Shown: positions 43,531 to 51,914 of the stretch, piece by piece | Position numbering within the stretch: position 1 is the first letter of the stretch | Layout of the letters: each line of letters opens with the position of its first letter | Source of the DNA: Marinisporobacter sp. | Lineage (GTDB): Bacteria; Bacillota; Clostridia; Peptostreptococcales; Thermotaleaceae | Direction: 5' to 3' | Assembly (NCBI GenBank): GCA_025210395.1 | Contig: JAOARV010000017.1 | Location: 102,928-166,927 of the forward strand | DNA length: 64,000 nt | Made by a program: the position numbers and the translations under genes | The notes under the pieces: model-generated | What the model saw: only the letters and a program-made list of their open reading frames with translations | Databases searched by the model: none | What the model was told of the DNA's origin: nothing

Positions 43531-45381
43531 ATGGATAAGAAAAAAATTGTTATCCTAGGTGGCGGATATGGTGGTGTATTAACGGCTAAAAAGCTTGCTA
43601 AAAAGTTTAAGAAAGATGACAATATAGAGATTACCCTTATTGACAGAAAGCCGTATCATACTTTACTTACAGAACTACATGAAGTTGCTGCGGATAGAGC
43701 ACCAGAAGATTCTATAAGAATCGATTTAAAGAAAATATTTGCTAAGAGAAAAGTAGAAGTTGTTCTTGATGAGATCAACAATATAGATTTTGATCAGCAA
43801 GTATTAAAGTCAGAAAGCAAAAAATATAAGTACGATTATTTAGTAATTGGTACGGGATGTAAGCCAACTTTTTTTGGGATTCCAGGTGCAGAGGAGTATA
43901 CACATCAATTATGGTCTTATGAAGATGCAGTTCATTTAAAAGAGCATATACTTCACATGTTTAGAGAAGCTGTGAAGGAGACGAACAAAGAGAAAAGACA
44001 AAAAATGTTAACCTTTGTGGTAGTAGGTGGCGGTTTTACAGGAATCGAAATGATTGGTGAATTAGGTGAATGGAAAAATAGATTATGCAAAGATTTTCAT
44101 ATTGATGAGGAAGAAGTAAAATTATATGTAGTAGATGCTATGCCTAAGATTTTACCAATTTTTCCTGACAATCTTATCAAAAAAGCTGAAAAAAGACTTG
44201 AAAAATTAGGGATTGAGATTATCACTAATGCAGGTATTACTGAGGTCTCAAAGGATGAAGTTACCTTAGGAGATAAGGGGAAAATCCATACAAATACAGT
44301 AATATGGGCAGCTGGTGTTGAAGGGTCTGATACAGTTGGTAAGATGGGACTTAAGCAAGAAGGTAGAAAGAGAATTGTAACAAATGAAAAATTACAGGCG
44401 GTAGATTATAAAAATGTATATGTGGTAGGAGATAATATATTCTTCATTCCAGAAGGAGAAAAAAGACCTGTTCCACAGATGGTTGAGAATGCTGAGAGTT
44501 CTGCGCCAATCATTGCACATAATATTGTTGCAGAGATAAAGGGTGGAGAAATGAAATCCTATAAGCCAGCCTTTCATGGAGCCATGGTATGTATTGGTGG
44601 AAGTTATGGGGTAGCTCATATTGGAGCACCTGGAAAATTCTTTGGGTTATCTGGTTTTTTTGCAATGTTTGTAAAACACTTCATCAACTTAGTATATTTC
44701 TTCCAAGTTGCTGGATTTAACAAATGTTGGTCTTATATCATCCATGAATTTTTCCATATTAAAGATAGAAGAAGTTTGGTAGGAGGACATTTAGCCAAAG
44801 CATCTCCAAACTTTTGGTTAATCCCTTTAAGAATTTTTGTGGGTTATAAATGGTTATCACAAGGGTTACACAAATTACCAAGTATATTAGAAGATCCTTC
44901 AAAAATCTTTTTAATACCAGCACCACCAGTAGCAGATGCAACCTCTGCAGCATCTGAAGCAGTGGAAGCAACTGCAGAAGCAGCATCACAATTTGGAGAT
45001 GCTTTACCCGTACCAGGATTTATTGAAGATATGGTTCAGTGGTCTATGGAGACCTTCTTCTACACAGGTGATGGTGGATTTACTGGATTAGCCTCTGTAT
45101 TCCAAGCAGGTATGGTTATTGGAGAAGTGATCGTTGGATTATTGTTAATTGTTGGATTATTTACAGCCATTGCATCTATAGCTTCTATAGGTATGGGAAT
45201 GATGATTTGGACTTCTGGTATGGCGCCAGCTGAGATGTTATGGTATATAAGCGCAGGAATTGCTCTAATAGGTGGTTCAGGAAGTACATGTGGTTTAGAT
45301 TATTACGTGTTACCTATTTTAAAGAGATTTTGGAATCGAATAGGTCTTGTGAAAAAATCTTATTTATATATTAATGAATAG
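43531..45381 (+). CDS. ndh2: Type II NADH dehydrogenase with C-terminal membrane domain (EET-type Ndh2)
   Basis: A 616-residue flavoprotein. The first 370 residues are a two-dinucleotide-fold NDH-2: FAD site VILGGGYGGVLTAKKLAKKF, NAD site VVVGGGFTGIEMIGELGEW and VYVVGDNIFF. The remaining 240 residues contain about five membrane segments with a DoxX-like character and a long Ala/Glu insertion, as in the Ndh2 of the Listeria extracellular electron-transfer locus and unlike ordinary NDH-2 of about 400 residues. It would oxidise NADH at the inner face and reduce a membrane quinone. The ATG at 43531 has GAGGAG 9 bases upstream. eetA and eetB follow. Confidence 0.92.
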   Translation: MDKKKIVILGGGYGGVLTAKKLAKKFKKDDNIEITLIDRKPYHTLLTELHEVAADRAPEDSIRIDLKKIFAKRKVEVVLDEINNIDFDQQVLKSESKKYKYDYLVIGTGCKPTFFGIPGAEEYTHQLWSYEDAVHLKEHILHMFREAVKETNKEKRQKMLTFVVVGGGFTGIEMIGELGEWKNRLCKDFHIDEEEVKLYVVDAMPKILPIFPDNLIKKAEKRLEKLGIEIITNAGITEVSKDEVTLGDKGKIHTNTVIWAAGVEGSDTVGKMGLKQEGRKRIVTNEKLQAVDYKNVYVVGDNIFFIPEGEKRPVPQMVENAESSAPIIAHNIVAEIKGGEMKSYKPAFHGAMVCIGGSYGVAHIGAPGKFFGLSGFFAMFVKHFINLVYFFQVAGFNKCWSYIIHEFFHIKDRRSLVGGHLAKASPNFWLIPLRIFVGYKWLSQGLHKLPSILEDPSKIFLIPAPPVADATSAASEAVEATAEAASQFGDALPVPGFIEDMVQWSMETFFYTGDGGFTGLASVFQAGMVIGEVIVGLLLIVGLFTAIASIASIGMGMMIWTSGMAPAEMLWYISAGIALIGGSGSTCGLDYYVLPILKRFWNRIGLVKKSYLYINE

Positions 45382-45423
45382 AATGAAATGTCCTTTTAAA
45401 AAATTTTAAAAGGACATTTCATT
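45382..45423. repeat. 42-bp perfect palindrome between ndh2 and eetA
   Basis: AATGAAATGTCCTTTTAAAA pairs perfectly with its complement around AA. The RNA would form a 20-bp stem. No T-run follows, so it may act as a stability or partial termination element after ndh2. Confidence 0.8.
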
Positions 45424-45425
45424 AT

Positions 45426-45452
45426 AGAGAAATTTATTTAATAAATTTCTCT
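45426..45452. repeat. Second perfect palindrome between ndh2 and eetA
   Basis: AGAGAAATTTATT and AATAAATTTCTCT are perfect 13-base arms around one T, beginning 2 bases after the first palindrome. Confidence 0.75.
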
Positions 45453-45479
45453 TATGTATTCAAATATTTTTTCTGTATA

Positions 45480-45509
45480 ATAGATATATCACAGAAAATA
45501 GATATATCA
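45480..45509 (+). repeat. 12-bp direct repeat in front of eetA
   Basis: ATAGATATATCA occurs at 45480-45491 and again at 45498-45509 (18-base period), just after a TATAAT-like element at 45476-45481 and right before the eetA RBS. Possible activator or repressor contact sites. Confidence 0.45.
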
Positions 45510-45521
45510 AGGAGCGATGGT

Positions 45522-45905
45522 ATGAAAAAATTAGATTTAGTCATTGTAATAAGTGTTTTATTGATAGCATTTGCTGCTTTAGGGGTGAATCAATATAGGA
45601 TAAGTATAATAGAAGAAAATAGTAATGTGTTAAGAGCTGAAATAACAGTAAAAGGAGAACTGTATAAAGTCGTTCCTCTTTCAGAAAAAAAAGAGGAGTA
45701 TACGGTAGAAACAGATTTAGGGAAAAATATAATCATATTCCATGATTTAGGAGTATCTATTACAGAAGCAGATTGCCCCGATCATATTTGTGTAGAGACA
45801 GGTTTTATCAGTAAGCCTGGTGAGATTATTGCTTGTTTACCACACAAAGTAGTAATAGAAATTAAAGGGGATATGGAGGACGAAATTGATGGTTTATCCA
45901 AATAA
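45522..45905 (+). CDS. eetA: EetA-like protein: membrane-anchored NusG domain II
   Basis: A 127-residue protein with one N-terminal membrane helix (DLVIVISVLLIAFAALGV) and an extracytoplasmic NusG-II domain: VETDLGKNIIIFHDLGVSIT, EADCPDHICVETGFISKPG and IACLPHKVVIEI. This small domain next to a Gx-transporter protein and Ndh2 is the EetA/EetB pair of flavin-based electron-transfer loci, thought to pass electrons from membrane quinol to the outside. RBS AAGGAGCG precedes the ATG. The end overlaps eetB by 17 bases. Confidence 0.88.
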   Translation: MKKLDLVIVISVLLIAFAALGVNQYRISIIEENSNVLRAEITVKGELYKVVPLSEKKEEYTVETDLGKNIIIFHDLGVSITEADCPDHICVETGFISKPGEIIACLPHKVVIEIKGDMEDEIDGLSK

Positions 45906-46428
45906 GAGAGAATATAAAATGAGTAAAACTCAAAAGATGATATTTATTTCACTTTTAGTATCTCAAGCCATTGTCCTTAGCTTTATAGAGAAAATGATTC
46001 CTCTCAATTTTAGTATTCCTGGGGCAAAATTAGGCCTTGCAAATATTATCACATTAACGTCCCTATATCTTTTTTCTTTTAAAGAAACATTTGCCATTAT
46101 CTTATTAAGAACTATTATGGCAGCATTTATAGGAGGAAGTGTTTCAGGCTTTTTATATAGTATTTCAGGAGCGATTCTTAGCTTTTTGATTATGTATTTG
46201 TTAATGAGGATGAGCCTTGAAAAAATAAGTACAATAGGGATTAGCGTAGTGGGTGCGGTTTTCCATAATTTAGGACAATTGCTGATGGCTGCTTTTATTA
46301 TACAAAATTTAAGACTTGTTATTTATTTACCTATGTTAATGTTAACAGGAGTTGTAACAGGGATGGTCGTTGGAATCACTGTTAAGTTTTTGTTGGGATT
46401 TTTACGAAAAATCAAATATTTTAATTAA
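45889..46428 (+). CDS. eetB: EetB-like Gx transporter family membrane protein
   Basis: A 179-residue membrane protein with about five to six helices, matching the Gx-transporter family (once annotated as heptaprenyl diphosphate synthase component I): SFIEKMIPLNFSIPGAKLGL, ANIITLTSLYLF and VVGAVFHNLGQLLMAAFI. In Listeria the homologue EetB is required for electron transfer to the cell surface with EetA. The ATG at 45889 has GGAGGA 8 bases upstream inside the end of eetA, indicating translational coupling. Which molecule it moves or holds is unknown. Confidence 0.88.
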   Translation: MVYPNKREYKMSKTQKMIFISLLVSQAIVLSFIEKMIPLNFSIPGAKLGLANIITLTSLYLFSFKETFAIILLRTIMAAFIGGSVSGFLYSISGAILSFLIMYLLMRMSLEKISTIGISVVGAVFHNLGQLLMAAFIIQNLRLVIYLPMLMLTGVVTGMVVGITVKFLLGFLRKIKYFN

Positions 46429-46449
46429 AAGAGATAAAAAGGTGATGAA

Positions 46450-47421
46450 ATGAATAATTTTTGGAAATCGTACCCTCAAATAGAGGAAGAACTAACAAAT
46501 GTGAATGAGATAATCAAAAAAAATATTAAATGTAGAGAAAAATTTTTCGAAACATCTATTGGAGATATGGTTGACAGAGGTGGAAAAATGTTACGACCAG
46601 CTTTTTTGCTATTAGCAGGAAAGTTTGGAGATTATGATAAAAAAAAATCACATAATCTTGCAGCGGTTATTGAGATGCTTCATATGGCAACATTGGTGCA
46701 CGATGATATTATAGATGATTCAAAATTAAGAAGAGGATATGAAACGATACAATATAAATATGGGAAAGAATATGCAGTTTATACAGGGGATTTCTTATTT
46801 TGTCAATGTTTGATGATGCTATCTGAATATGAATATACAATGGAGAATATGAAAGAGATCTCTAAGGTGATATCCAAAATTTGCATGGGAGAAGTAAAAC
46901 AATACCACCTTAGGTATGCAAGAAATATGAATATAAGAAATTATTTGCGGATTGTATCTGGGAAAACAGCAGCTCTATTTGCTTTAAGCTTTTATATAGG
47001 TGCGAAAGAATCTGGATGTAATAATAGGGTCTCGAAGTCATTAGGACGGATTGGTTATCATATAGGGATGGCTTTTCAGATTATAGATGATTTACTAGAT
47101 TATAAAGGAAATACACAAACACTAGGAAAAAATGCTCAAAAGGATTTAAAGAGAGGGTATTATACATTACCGCTTATTTATGCTTTAGAGAATGATCAAG
47201 AAAATAGGATTGCACAGCGATTGAAGGAGCCTTCACTAAGTGAAGAAGCAGTAAATGAAATTGTTGAACTTGTTAAAGAAAATAAAGGAATTGAAAGGGC
47301 AAAAAAAGTAGCCAATCGATATACGAAAAAGGCTTTTGATCAAATCAATAAATTACCAGATTGTGAAAGTAAAGCTATTATTTATGAAGTAGTAGAAGGA
47401 TTATTAAAAAGAGATTATTAA
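46450..47421 (+). CDS. dmkB: Polyprenyl diphosphate synthase (DmkB-like)
   Basis: A 323-residue trans-prenyltransferase with both Asp-rich motifs: HDDIIDDSKLRRG at about 84-96 and FQIIDDLLDYKGN at about 210-222, plus GKMLRPAFLLLAG. It builds a long isoprenoid tail for a quinone; chain length cannot be read from this alone. In Listeria the equivalent gene (dmkB) of the electron-transfer locus gives a dedicated demethylmenaquinone. Here it sits between eetB and ubiD with short gaps, so it is part of the same operon. Confidence 0.9.
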   Translation: MNNFWKSYPQIEEELTNVNEIIKKNIKCREKFFETSIGDMVDRGGKMLRPAFLLLAGKFGDYDKKKSHNLAAVIEMLHMATLVHDDIIDDSKLRRGYETIQYKYGKEYAVYTGDFLFCQCLMMLSEYEYTMENMKEISKVISKICMGEVKQYHLRYARNMNIRNYLRIVSGKTAALFALSFYIGAKESGCNNRVSKSLGRIGYHIGMAFQIIDDLLDYKGNTQTLGKNAQKDLKRGYYTLPLIYALENDQENRIAQRLKEPSLSEEAVNEIVELVKENKGIERAKKVANRYTKKAFDQINKLPDCESKAIIYEVVEGLLKRDY

Positions 47422-47446
47422 CAGATATTTAAAAGGAGAGGATTTT

Positions 47447-48892
47447 TTGGCTCATAAAGATTTACAAGAGTTTGTAGAGAAATTAAGAAAAAATAATCTT
47501 TTAGATGAAATAGAAGTAGAAGTGGATAGTCATTTAGAAATAACAGAAATAACAGATAGAATTTCGAAAAGATATGGAAAGGCTTTATTATTTAAAAATG
47601 TAAAAGATTCACCCTATCCTGTTTTAATTAATGCATTAGGAACTTATGAAAGACTCAATATGGGATTAGAAGTAGAAAATTTAGATGAAATTGCTGAAAC
47701 GATCATAGATTTTATGGATGTGACAAATTATATTACTCTTATGAATAAAATAAAGTCTGTTCCTAAATTAGCAAGACTAGCAAAGGTTTTCCCGAAAAAA
47801 GTAAAAAAAGGTTCTTGTCAAGAAGTTATTGAAGAACCAGATTTAGATAAAATTCCTATTTTAAAGTGTTGGCCTGAAGATGGGGGAAGATATATTACCC
47901 TTCCATTAGTCATTACGAAAGATCCTGATACAAACCAGCAAAACATGGGCATGTATAGATTACAGGTTTATGATAAAAAAACAACAGGAATGCATTGGCA
48001 TTTGCATAAGGATGGGAGAGAAATCTACGAAAAATACAGAAAGCTAGGAAAGAAAATGCCTGTTTCTGTAGCTATTGGATGTGATCCATCTATTATCTAC
48101 TCAGCGACGGCTCCACTTCCAAAGATGATTGATGAAATGATCTTTGCAGGTTTTCTAAGAAAAAATCCTGTGGAAATGGTAAAATGTATTACTAATGATA
48201 TTTATGTTCCTGCAAATGCTGAATTTGTATTAGAAGGATATGTAGATTTAGATGAGATGAGGTTAGAAGGACCCTTTGGAGATCATACAGGATATTATTC
48301 TCTTGCAGATATGTATCCGGTTTTCCATATTGAAAAAATAACACGAAAAAGAAATCCTGTGTATATTACAACTATTGTTGGAAAACCCCCTATGGAAGAT
48401 TGTTACTTGGGGAAAGCAACAGAAAGAATTTTTCTGCCACTCATAAAAGTCCAATGTCCAGAAATTATAGATATGAATTTTCCACTAGAAGGAGTATTTC
48501 ATAATTGTGTCATTGTATCCATTAAAAAAAGTTATCCCAAACATGCCCATAAGATTATGAGTGCCCTTTGGGGAATGGGACAGATGATGTATACAAAAAT
48601 GATTGTTGTGGTAGATGAGAATGTAGATGTTCATGATTTATCTACAGTTGCATGGAAAGTATTTAATAATATTGATGCAAAAAGGGATTTAGTCATTTCA
48701 GAAGGTCCACTAGATGCATTAGATCATGCTTCAAATACGGCTTATTATGGAAATCGATTAGGGATAGATGCTACAAAAAAATGGTCTAGTGAAGGGCATA
48801 CAAGACCTTGGCCAAATGATATTGAAATGACGAAAGAAATTAAGGATTTAGTGGACAAGAGGTGGAAGGAATATGGTATTCAAGAAGATTAA
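47447..48892 (+). CDS. ubiD: UbiD family prenylated-FMN-dependent decarboxylase
   Basis: A 481-residue UbiD-type decarboxylase of normal length. It uses prenylated FMN made by UbiX (gene at 49744) to remove CO2 from an aromatic acid. Visible family blocks: PILKCWPEDGGRYITLPLVI, GMYRLQVYDKKTTGMHWHLH, EGPFGDHTGYYSLAD (core of the Glu-Arg-Glu site) and GPLDALDHASNTAYYGNRLG. The start is a TTG with AAAGGAGAGG upstream. In the futalosine menaquinone pathway UbiD-, UbiA- and UbiX-like proteins complete the quinone from 1,4-dihydroxy-6-naphthoate, which fits this trio; listerial EET loci do not need them. Confidence 0.92.
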   Translation: MAHKDLQEFVEKLRKNNLLDEIEVEVDSHLEITEITDRISKRYGKALLFKNVKDSPYPVLINALGTYERLNMGLEVENLDEIAETIIDFMDVTNYITLMNKIKSVPKLARLAKVFPKKVKKGSCQEVIEEPDLDKIPILKCWPEDGGRYITLPLVITKDPDTNQQNMGMYRLQVYDKKTTGMHWHLHKDGREIYEKYRKLGKKMPVSVAIGCDPSIIYSATAPLPKMIDEMIFAGFLRKNPVEMVKCITNDIYVPANAEFVLEGYVDLDEMRLEGPFGDHTGYYSLADMYPVFHIEKITRKRNPVYITTIVGKPPMEDCYLGKATERIFLPLIKVQCPEIIDMNFPLEGVFHNCVIVSIKKSYPKHAHKIMSALWGMGQMMYTKMIVVVDENVDVHDLSTVAWKVFNNIDAKRDLVISEGPLDALDHASNTAYYGNRLGIDATKKWSSEGHTRPWPNDIEMTKEIKDLVDKRWKEYGIQED

Positions 48893-49727
48893 AACCTATG
48901 GAGAGCTTGTTATGTTTTCTCATACATTGTTCTCCTTGCCTTTTGCAATGATCGGTATGATTTGGGCTGCCAAAGGATTGCCATCTATAGAGACTATTTC
49001 TTGGATTTTAGTGGCTTTAGTAGGGGCCAGAAATGGAGCAAATGCTTTAAATCGATGGGTTGATAAGGATATTGATAAAAAAAATCCAAGAACAGCCAAT
49101 CGACATATGCCAAGAGGTGTTGTGAATAGTTACGAGGTTTTAGGAATGGTGATGGTTTGTTTTTCTATTTTTATTTTTGCTGCATATAGATTAAATTCTC
49201 TTTGTTTTCAATTAACTCCTTTAGCACTTTTTCTCTTTATTATTTATTCCTATACAAAAAGATTTACATGGGCTTGTCATATTGTATTAGGAATAGCTTG
49301 TGCAGGGGCTCCTGTAGGAGCTTGGTTTGCAGTAACAGGAAAATTTGCCATAACCCCATTTGTTTTAGGTGCAATAGTTATGCTATGGGTGGCAGGCTTT
49401 GATATTATTTATGGTACACAAGATATTGAATTTGATAGACAAAACAATCTATTCTCTATACCTGCAACATTTGGTCTAGAAGGAGCCTTATTTATTTCAA
49501 GGACTTTTCATTTTATGATGATTTTATTATTAGTGGGTTTATATTTTGTACGGAACATGAGTTGGATTTATTTATTAGGTATTTTTATTAGTGCTGTTTT
49601 ATTAGGAATTGAGCACTATATGGTATCTCCTTCAAATGAAAAGAAAATGAAAATAGCTTCCTATCACCTTAATCAAGTAATCAGCCCTTTGATATTATTA
49701 TTTACTGTTTTAGACATATTTATGTAA
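48873..49727 (+). CDS. UbiA family prenyltransferase (UbiA/MqnP type)
   Basis: A 284-residue membrane enzyme with about eight helices. The first Asp-rich motif is NRWVDKDIDKKNPRTANR (residues 60-77) and the second DIIYGTQDIEFDRQNNLFSI. These are the signatures of the 4-hydroxybenzoate/futalosine-type group (UbiA, MqnP) rather than of MenA, which uses 1,4-dihydroxy-2-naphthoate. It attaches the polyprenyl tail made by the preceding synthase to an aromatic acid ring. It overlaps ubiD by 20 bases. It takes the position of DmkA in this electron-transfer locus. Confidence 0.9.
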   Translation: MVFKKIKTYGELVMFSHTLFSLPFAMIGMIWAAKGLPSIETISWILVALVGARNGANALNRWVDKDIDKKNPRTANRHMPRGVVNSYEVLGMVMVCFSIFIFAAYRLNSLCFQLTPLALFLFIIYSYTKRFTWACHIVLGIACAGAPVGAWFAVTGKFAITPFVLGAIVMLWVAGFDIIYGTQDIEFDRQNNLFSIPATFGLEGALFISRTFHFMMILLLVGLYFVRNMSWIYLLGIFISAVLLGIEHYMVSPSNEKKMKIASYHLNQVISPLILLFTVLDIFM

Positions 49728-49743
49728 AGAAGAGGTGAGTTTT

Positions 49744-50328
49744 TTGGCAAAATATATTGTAGGAATCACAGGAGCTAGCGGAAGTGTTTATGGTGTAAGA
49801 GTTGTAGAGGAACTTTTAAAATTAGAAAATGAAGTTTATTTAGTTCTTACGGATAATGGGAAAGATGTTTTGGAATATGAACTAGATATGGATTTTAATA
49901 AATGGATAGAGCATCTTCGTAAGCAGAGAGGAAAGCTCATTCTATGTAATAGAAATGATATGTTTTCATCTATAGCTAGTGGTTCTTTTAAAACAGACGG
50001 TATGGTAATCGTTCCATGCTCTATGGGAACCCTTTCTAAATTAAGCAATGGTATTACAGATAATTTATTGATAAGAGCTGCAGATGTAATGATTAAGGAA
50101 AAGAGAAATTTGGTTTTAGTTCCAAGAGAGACCCCGCTCAATTCTATACATCTTAAGAATATGCTTTTTCTAAGTAATTTAAATGTTACCATATTACCAC
50201 CTATGCCAGCCTTTTATCATAGACCAAAGACATTAGATGAAATGGTGAATAGCACAGTAGGAAGAATTCTTAGAAGTTTGCATATAGAAAATCAGCTATA
50301 TCATGAATGGAATGGGAAAAACCAATGA
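49744..50328 (+). CDS. ubiX: UbiX family flavin prenyltransferase
   Basis: A 194-residue flavoprotein with the UbiX N-terminus KYIVGITGASGSVYGVRVVE and the later VPCSMGTLSKLSNGITDNLL and LVLVPRETPLNSIHLKNMLF. It makes prenylated FMN from FMN and dimethylallyl phosphate, the cofactor for UbiD two genes upstream. The start is a TTG at 49744 with AAGAGGTGA 5-8 bases upstream; an upstream in-frame GTG overlaps that RBS. The stop overlaps the next ATG in an ATGA junction, so the ABC ATPase is translated in the same unit. Confidence 0.92.
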   Translation: MAKYIVGITGASGSVYGVRVVEELLKLENEVYLVLTDNGKDVLEYELDMDFNKWIEHLRKQRGKLILCNRNDMFSSIASGSFKTDGMVIVPCSMGTLSKLSNGITDNLLIRAADVMIKEKRNLVLVPRETPLNSIHLKNMLFLSNLNVTILPPMPAFYHRPKTLDEMVNSTVGRILRSLHIENQLYHEWNGKNQ

Positions 50329-51098
50329 ATTTAGATGAAAATATGATAGAAATAAAAAATTTAAAGGTTCACTATAAGGAGGGGGGAAAGGAAACAGTAG
50401 CTATTGATGAGATTGATTTAAATATTAAAAAGGGTGAAATATGTGCAGTGATTGGTCCTTCTGGCTGTGGAAAATCAACCCTTGTTAAAGTTTTGTCAGA
50501 AATTATTAAAGATTACCAGGGAAATGTTTTAATGGATGGGAAGAAAGTAGATCCCAAAGAAAATAGAATAGGATTGATTCCTCAAAATTATGGATTAGTA
50601 AAATGGAAGACAGTAGAAGAAAATATTTTTTTATCCACCAAGATTAAAGATGGAAAAAAGCATATAGATGGAGTATTTTATGAAAGACTTCTCAATAAAC
50701 TCCATATAAAGGGATTAGAAAAAAGATATCCAAATCATTTAAGTGGTGGGCAAAAACAAAGAGTTTCTATAGCAAGAGCTTTTTTATTAAAGCCTAATTT
50801 ACTTTTAATGGATGAATCTTTTTCAGCTTTAGACCCTATGACAAGGGAAGCTGTACAAAAACTCTTTTTAGAAGTTTGGAAAGAGTACAAGGTGACTACT
50901 ATATTGGTTACTCATGATATAAGAGAAGCTATTTATTTAGGAGAAAAAATTGTTGTTTTTTCATCTTCACCAGGAAGAGTTATAAATACTATAGATAATC
51001 CACTATTTTCAAAATCTAGTTTTGATATTCATCAATATGAAAAATTAAATAAAACCCTTAGAAAAATGCTTAAAGGGGATCAATGTTATGAAAGGTAA
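50325..51098 (+). CDS. NitT/TauT-type ABC transporter ATPase
   Basis: A 257-residue ATPase with Walker A GPSGCGKST, Q-loop LIPQNYGLV, signature LSGGQKQRVSIARA, Walker B LLLMDESFSALDP and switch His in VTHDIREA. It belongs to the SsuB/TauB/ThiZ kind that pairs with NMT1-type binding proteins. The ATG at 50325 overlaps the ubiX stop; an ATG 18 bases upstream is also in frame. The permease follows with an 11-base overlap and the binding lipoprotein is likely the one at 41070-42035. Its cargo is unknown; the quinone genes upstream suggest a ring precursor or flavin. Confidence 0.92.
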   Translation: MNLDENMIEIKNLKVHYKEGGKETVAIDEIDLNIKKGEICAVIGPSGCGKSTLVKVLSEIIKDYQGNVLMDGKKVDPKENRIGLIPQNYGLVKWKTVEENIFLSTKIKDGKKHIDGVFYERLLNKLHIKGLEKRYPNHLSGGQKQRVSIARAFLLKPNLLLMDESFSALDPMTREAVQKLFLEVWKEYKVTTILVTHDIREAIYLGEKIVVFSSSPGRVINTIDNPLFSKSSFDIHQYEKLNKTLRKMLKGDQCYER

Positions 51099-51834
51099 CG
51101 AATATAGAGAAATTTATTATATATATATGTTTATTTTAATTATTGGATTATGGCAAATGATAGGGATGTTAGTGCATAATCCTATATTCCCACCTATATG
51201 GGATATTTCAATAAATATTTTTGAAAATTTTCATAAAAAGCTAGGGATTCACCTTTTATGGAGCTTAAGAAGAATTGTACTAGGTATTCTATTTGCAGTA
51301 ACACTAGGGGTTCCTTTAGGCATATTTACGGGATATTTTAAGAAAGTAGATTTATTTTTTTCTCCTATTTTATATTTTACCTATCCAGTGCCTAAAATTG
51401 CATTACTTCCTATTGTTATGCTTTTATTTGGATTAGGTGAGTTTACAAAGATCACAATGATTTTTTTTATTATATTATTTCCTATAGTCATCAATGTACG
51501 AGATGAAGTGAAAAACATACCTAAGGAAGTATTTTATCCCATGTATTCTCTTGGAGCAAATCAATTTCAAATGATTAAAGAAATTATTTTGCCAGGAATT
51601 TTACCAGCAATTTTAACATCTCTTCGATTAGGAATAGGAACGGCAATATCTGTTTTATTTTTCACAGAAAACTTTGGGACAGAATATGGGATGGGTTACT
51701 TTATTATGGATGCTTGGATGCGTATTAATTATATAAGTATGTATTCAGGAATTATTATTTTAAGTTTATTAGGATTGACAATTTTTATAATGATTGATAT
51801 CTTAGAAAACATTTTATGCCCTTGGAAAGAATAG
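51088..51834 (+). CDS. NitT/TauT-type ABC transporter permease
   Basis: A 248-residue membrane protein with about six helices and the inner-membrane permease signature SLGANQFQMIKEIILPGILP (EAA loop), preceded by YPVPKIALLPIVMLLFGLGE, both typical of SsuC/TauC-like permeases. It follows the ATPase with overlap, RBS AAAGGGGAT. With the ATPase and the binding lipoprotein it completes an importer whose genes are embedded in an electron-transfer/quinone operon. Confidence 0.92.
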   Translation: MKGNEYREIYYIYMFILIIGLWQMIGMLVHNPIFPPIWDISINIFENFHKKLGIHLLWSLRRIVLGILFAVTLGVPLGIFTGYFKKVDLFFSPILYFTYPVPKIALLPIVMLLFGLGEFTKITMIFFIILFPIVINVRDEVKNIPKEVFYPMYSLGANQFQMIKEIILPGILPAILTSLRLGIGTAISVLFFTENFGTEYGMGYFIMDAWMRINYISMYSGIIILSLLGLTIFIMIDILENILCPWKE

Positions 51835-51835
51835 A

Positions 51836-51864
51836 CTGACAAAAAAATATCAAAGTGATATAAT
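51836..51864 (+). promoter_or_regulatory. Internal promoter before the FMN-binding protein gene
   Basis: CTGACA (51836-51841), 17-base spacer, perfect TATAAT (51859-51864). It would allow separate expression of the FMN-binding protein and the two-component genes. Confidence 0.65.
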
Positions 51865-51914
51865 AAGATACCATGTTTTGAGAAAAGAGTGTTTCTATGA
51901 GGGGAGCGTAGAAA

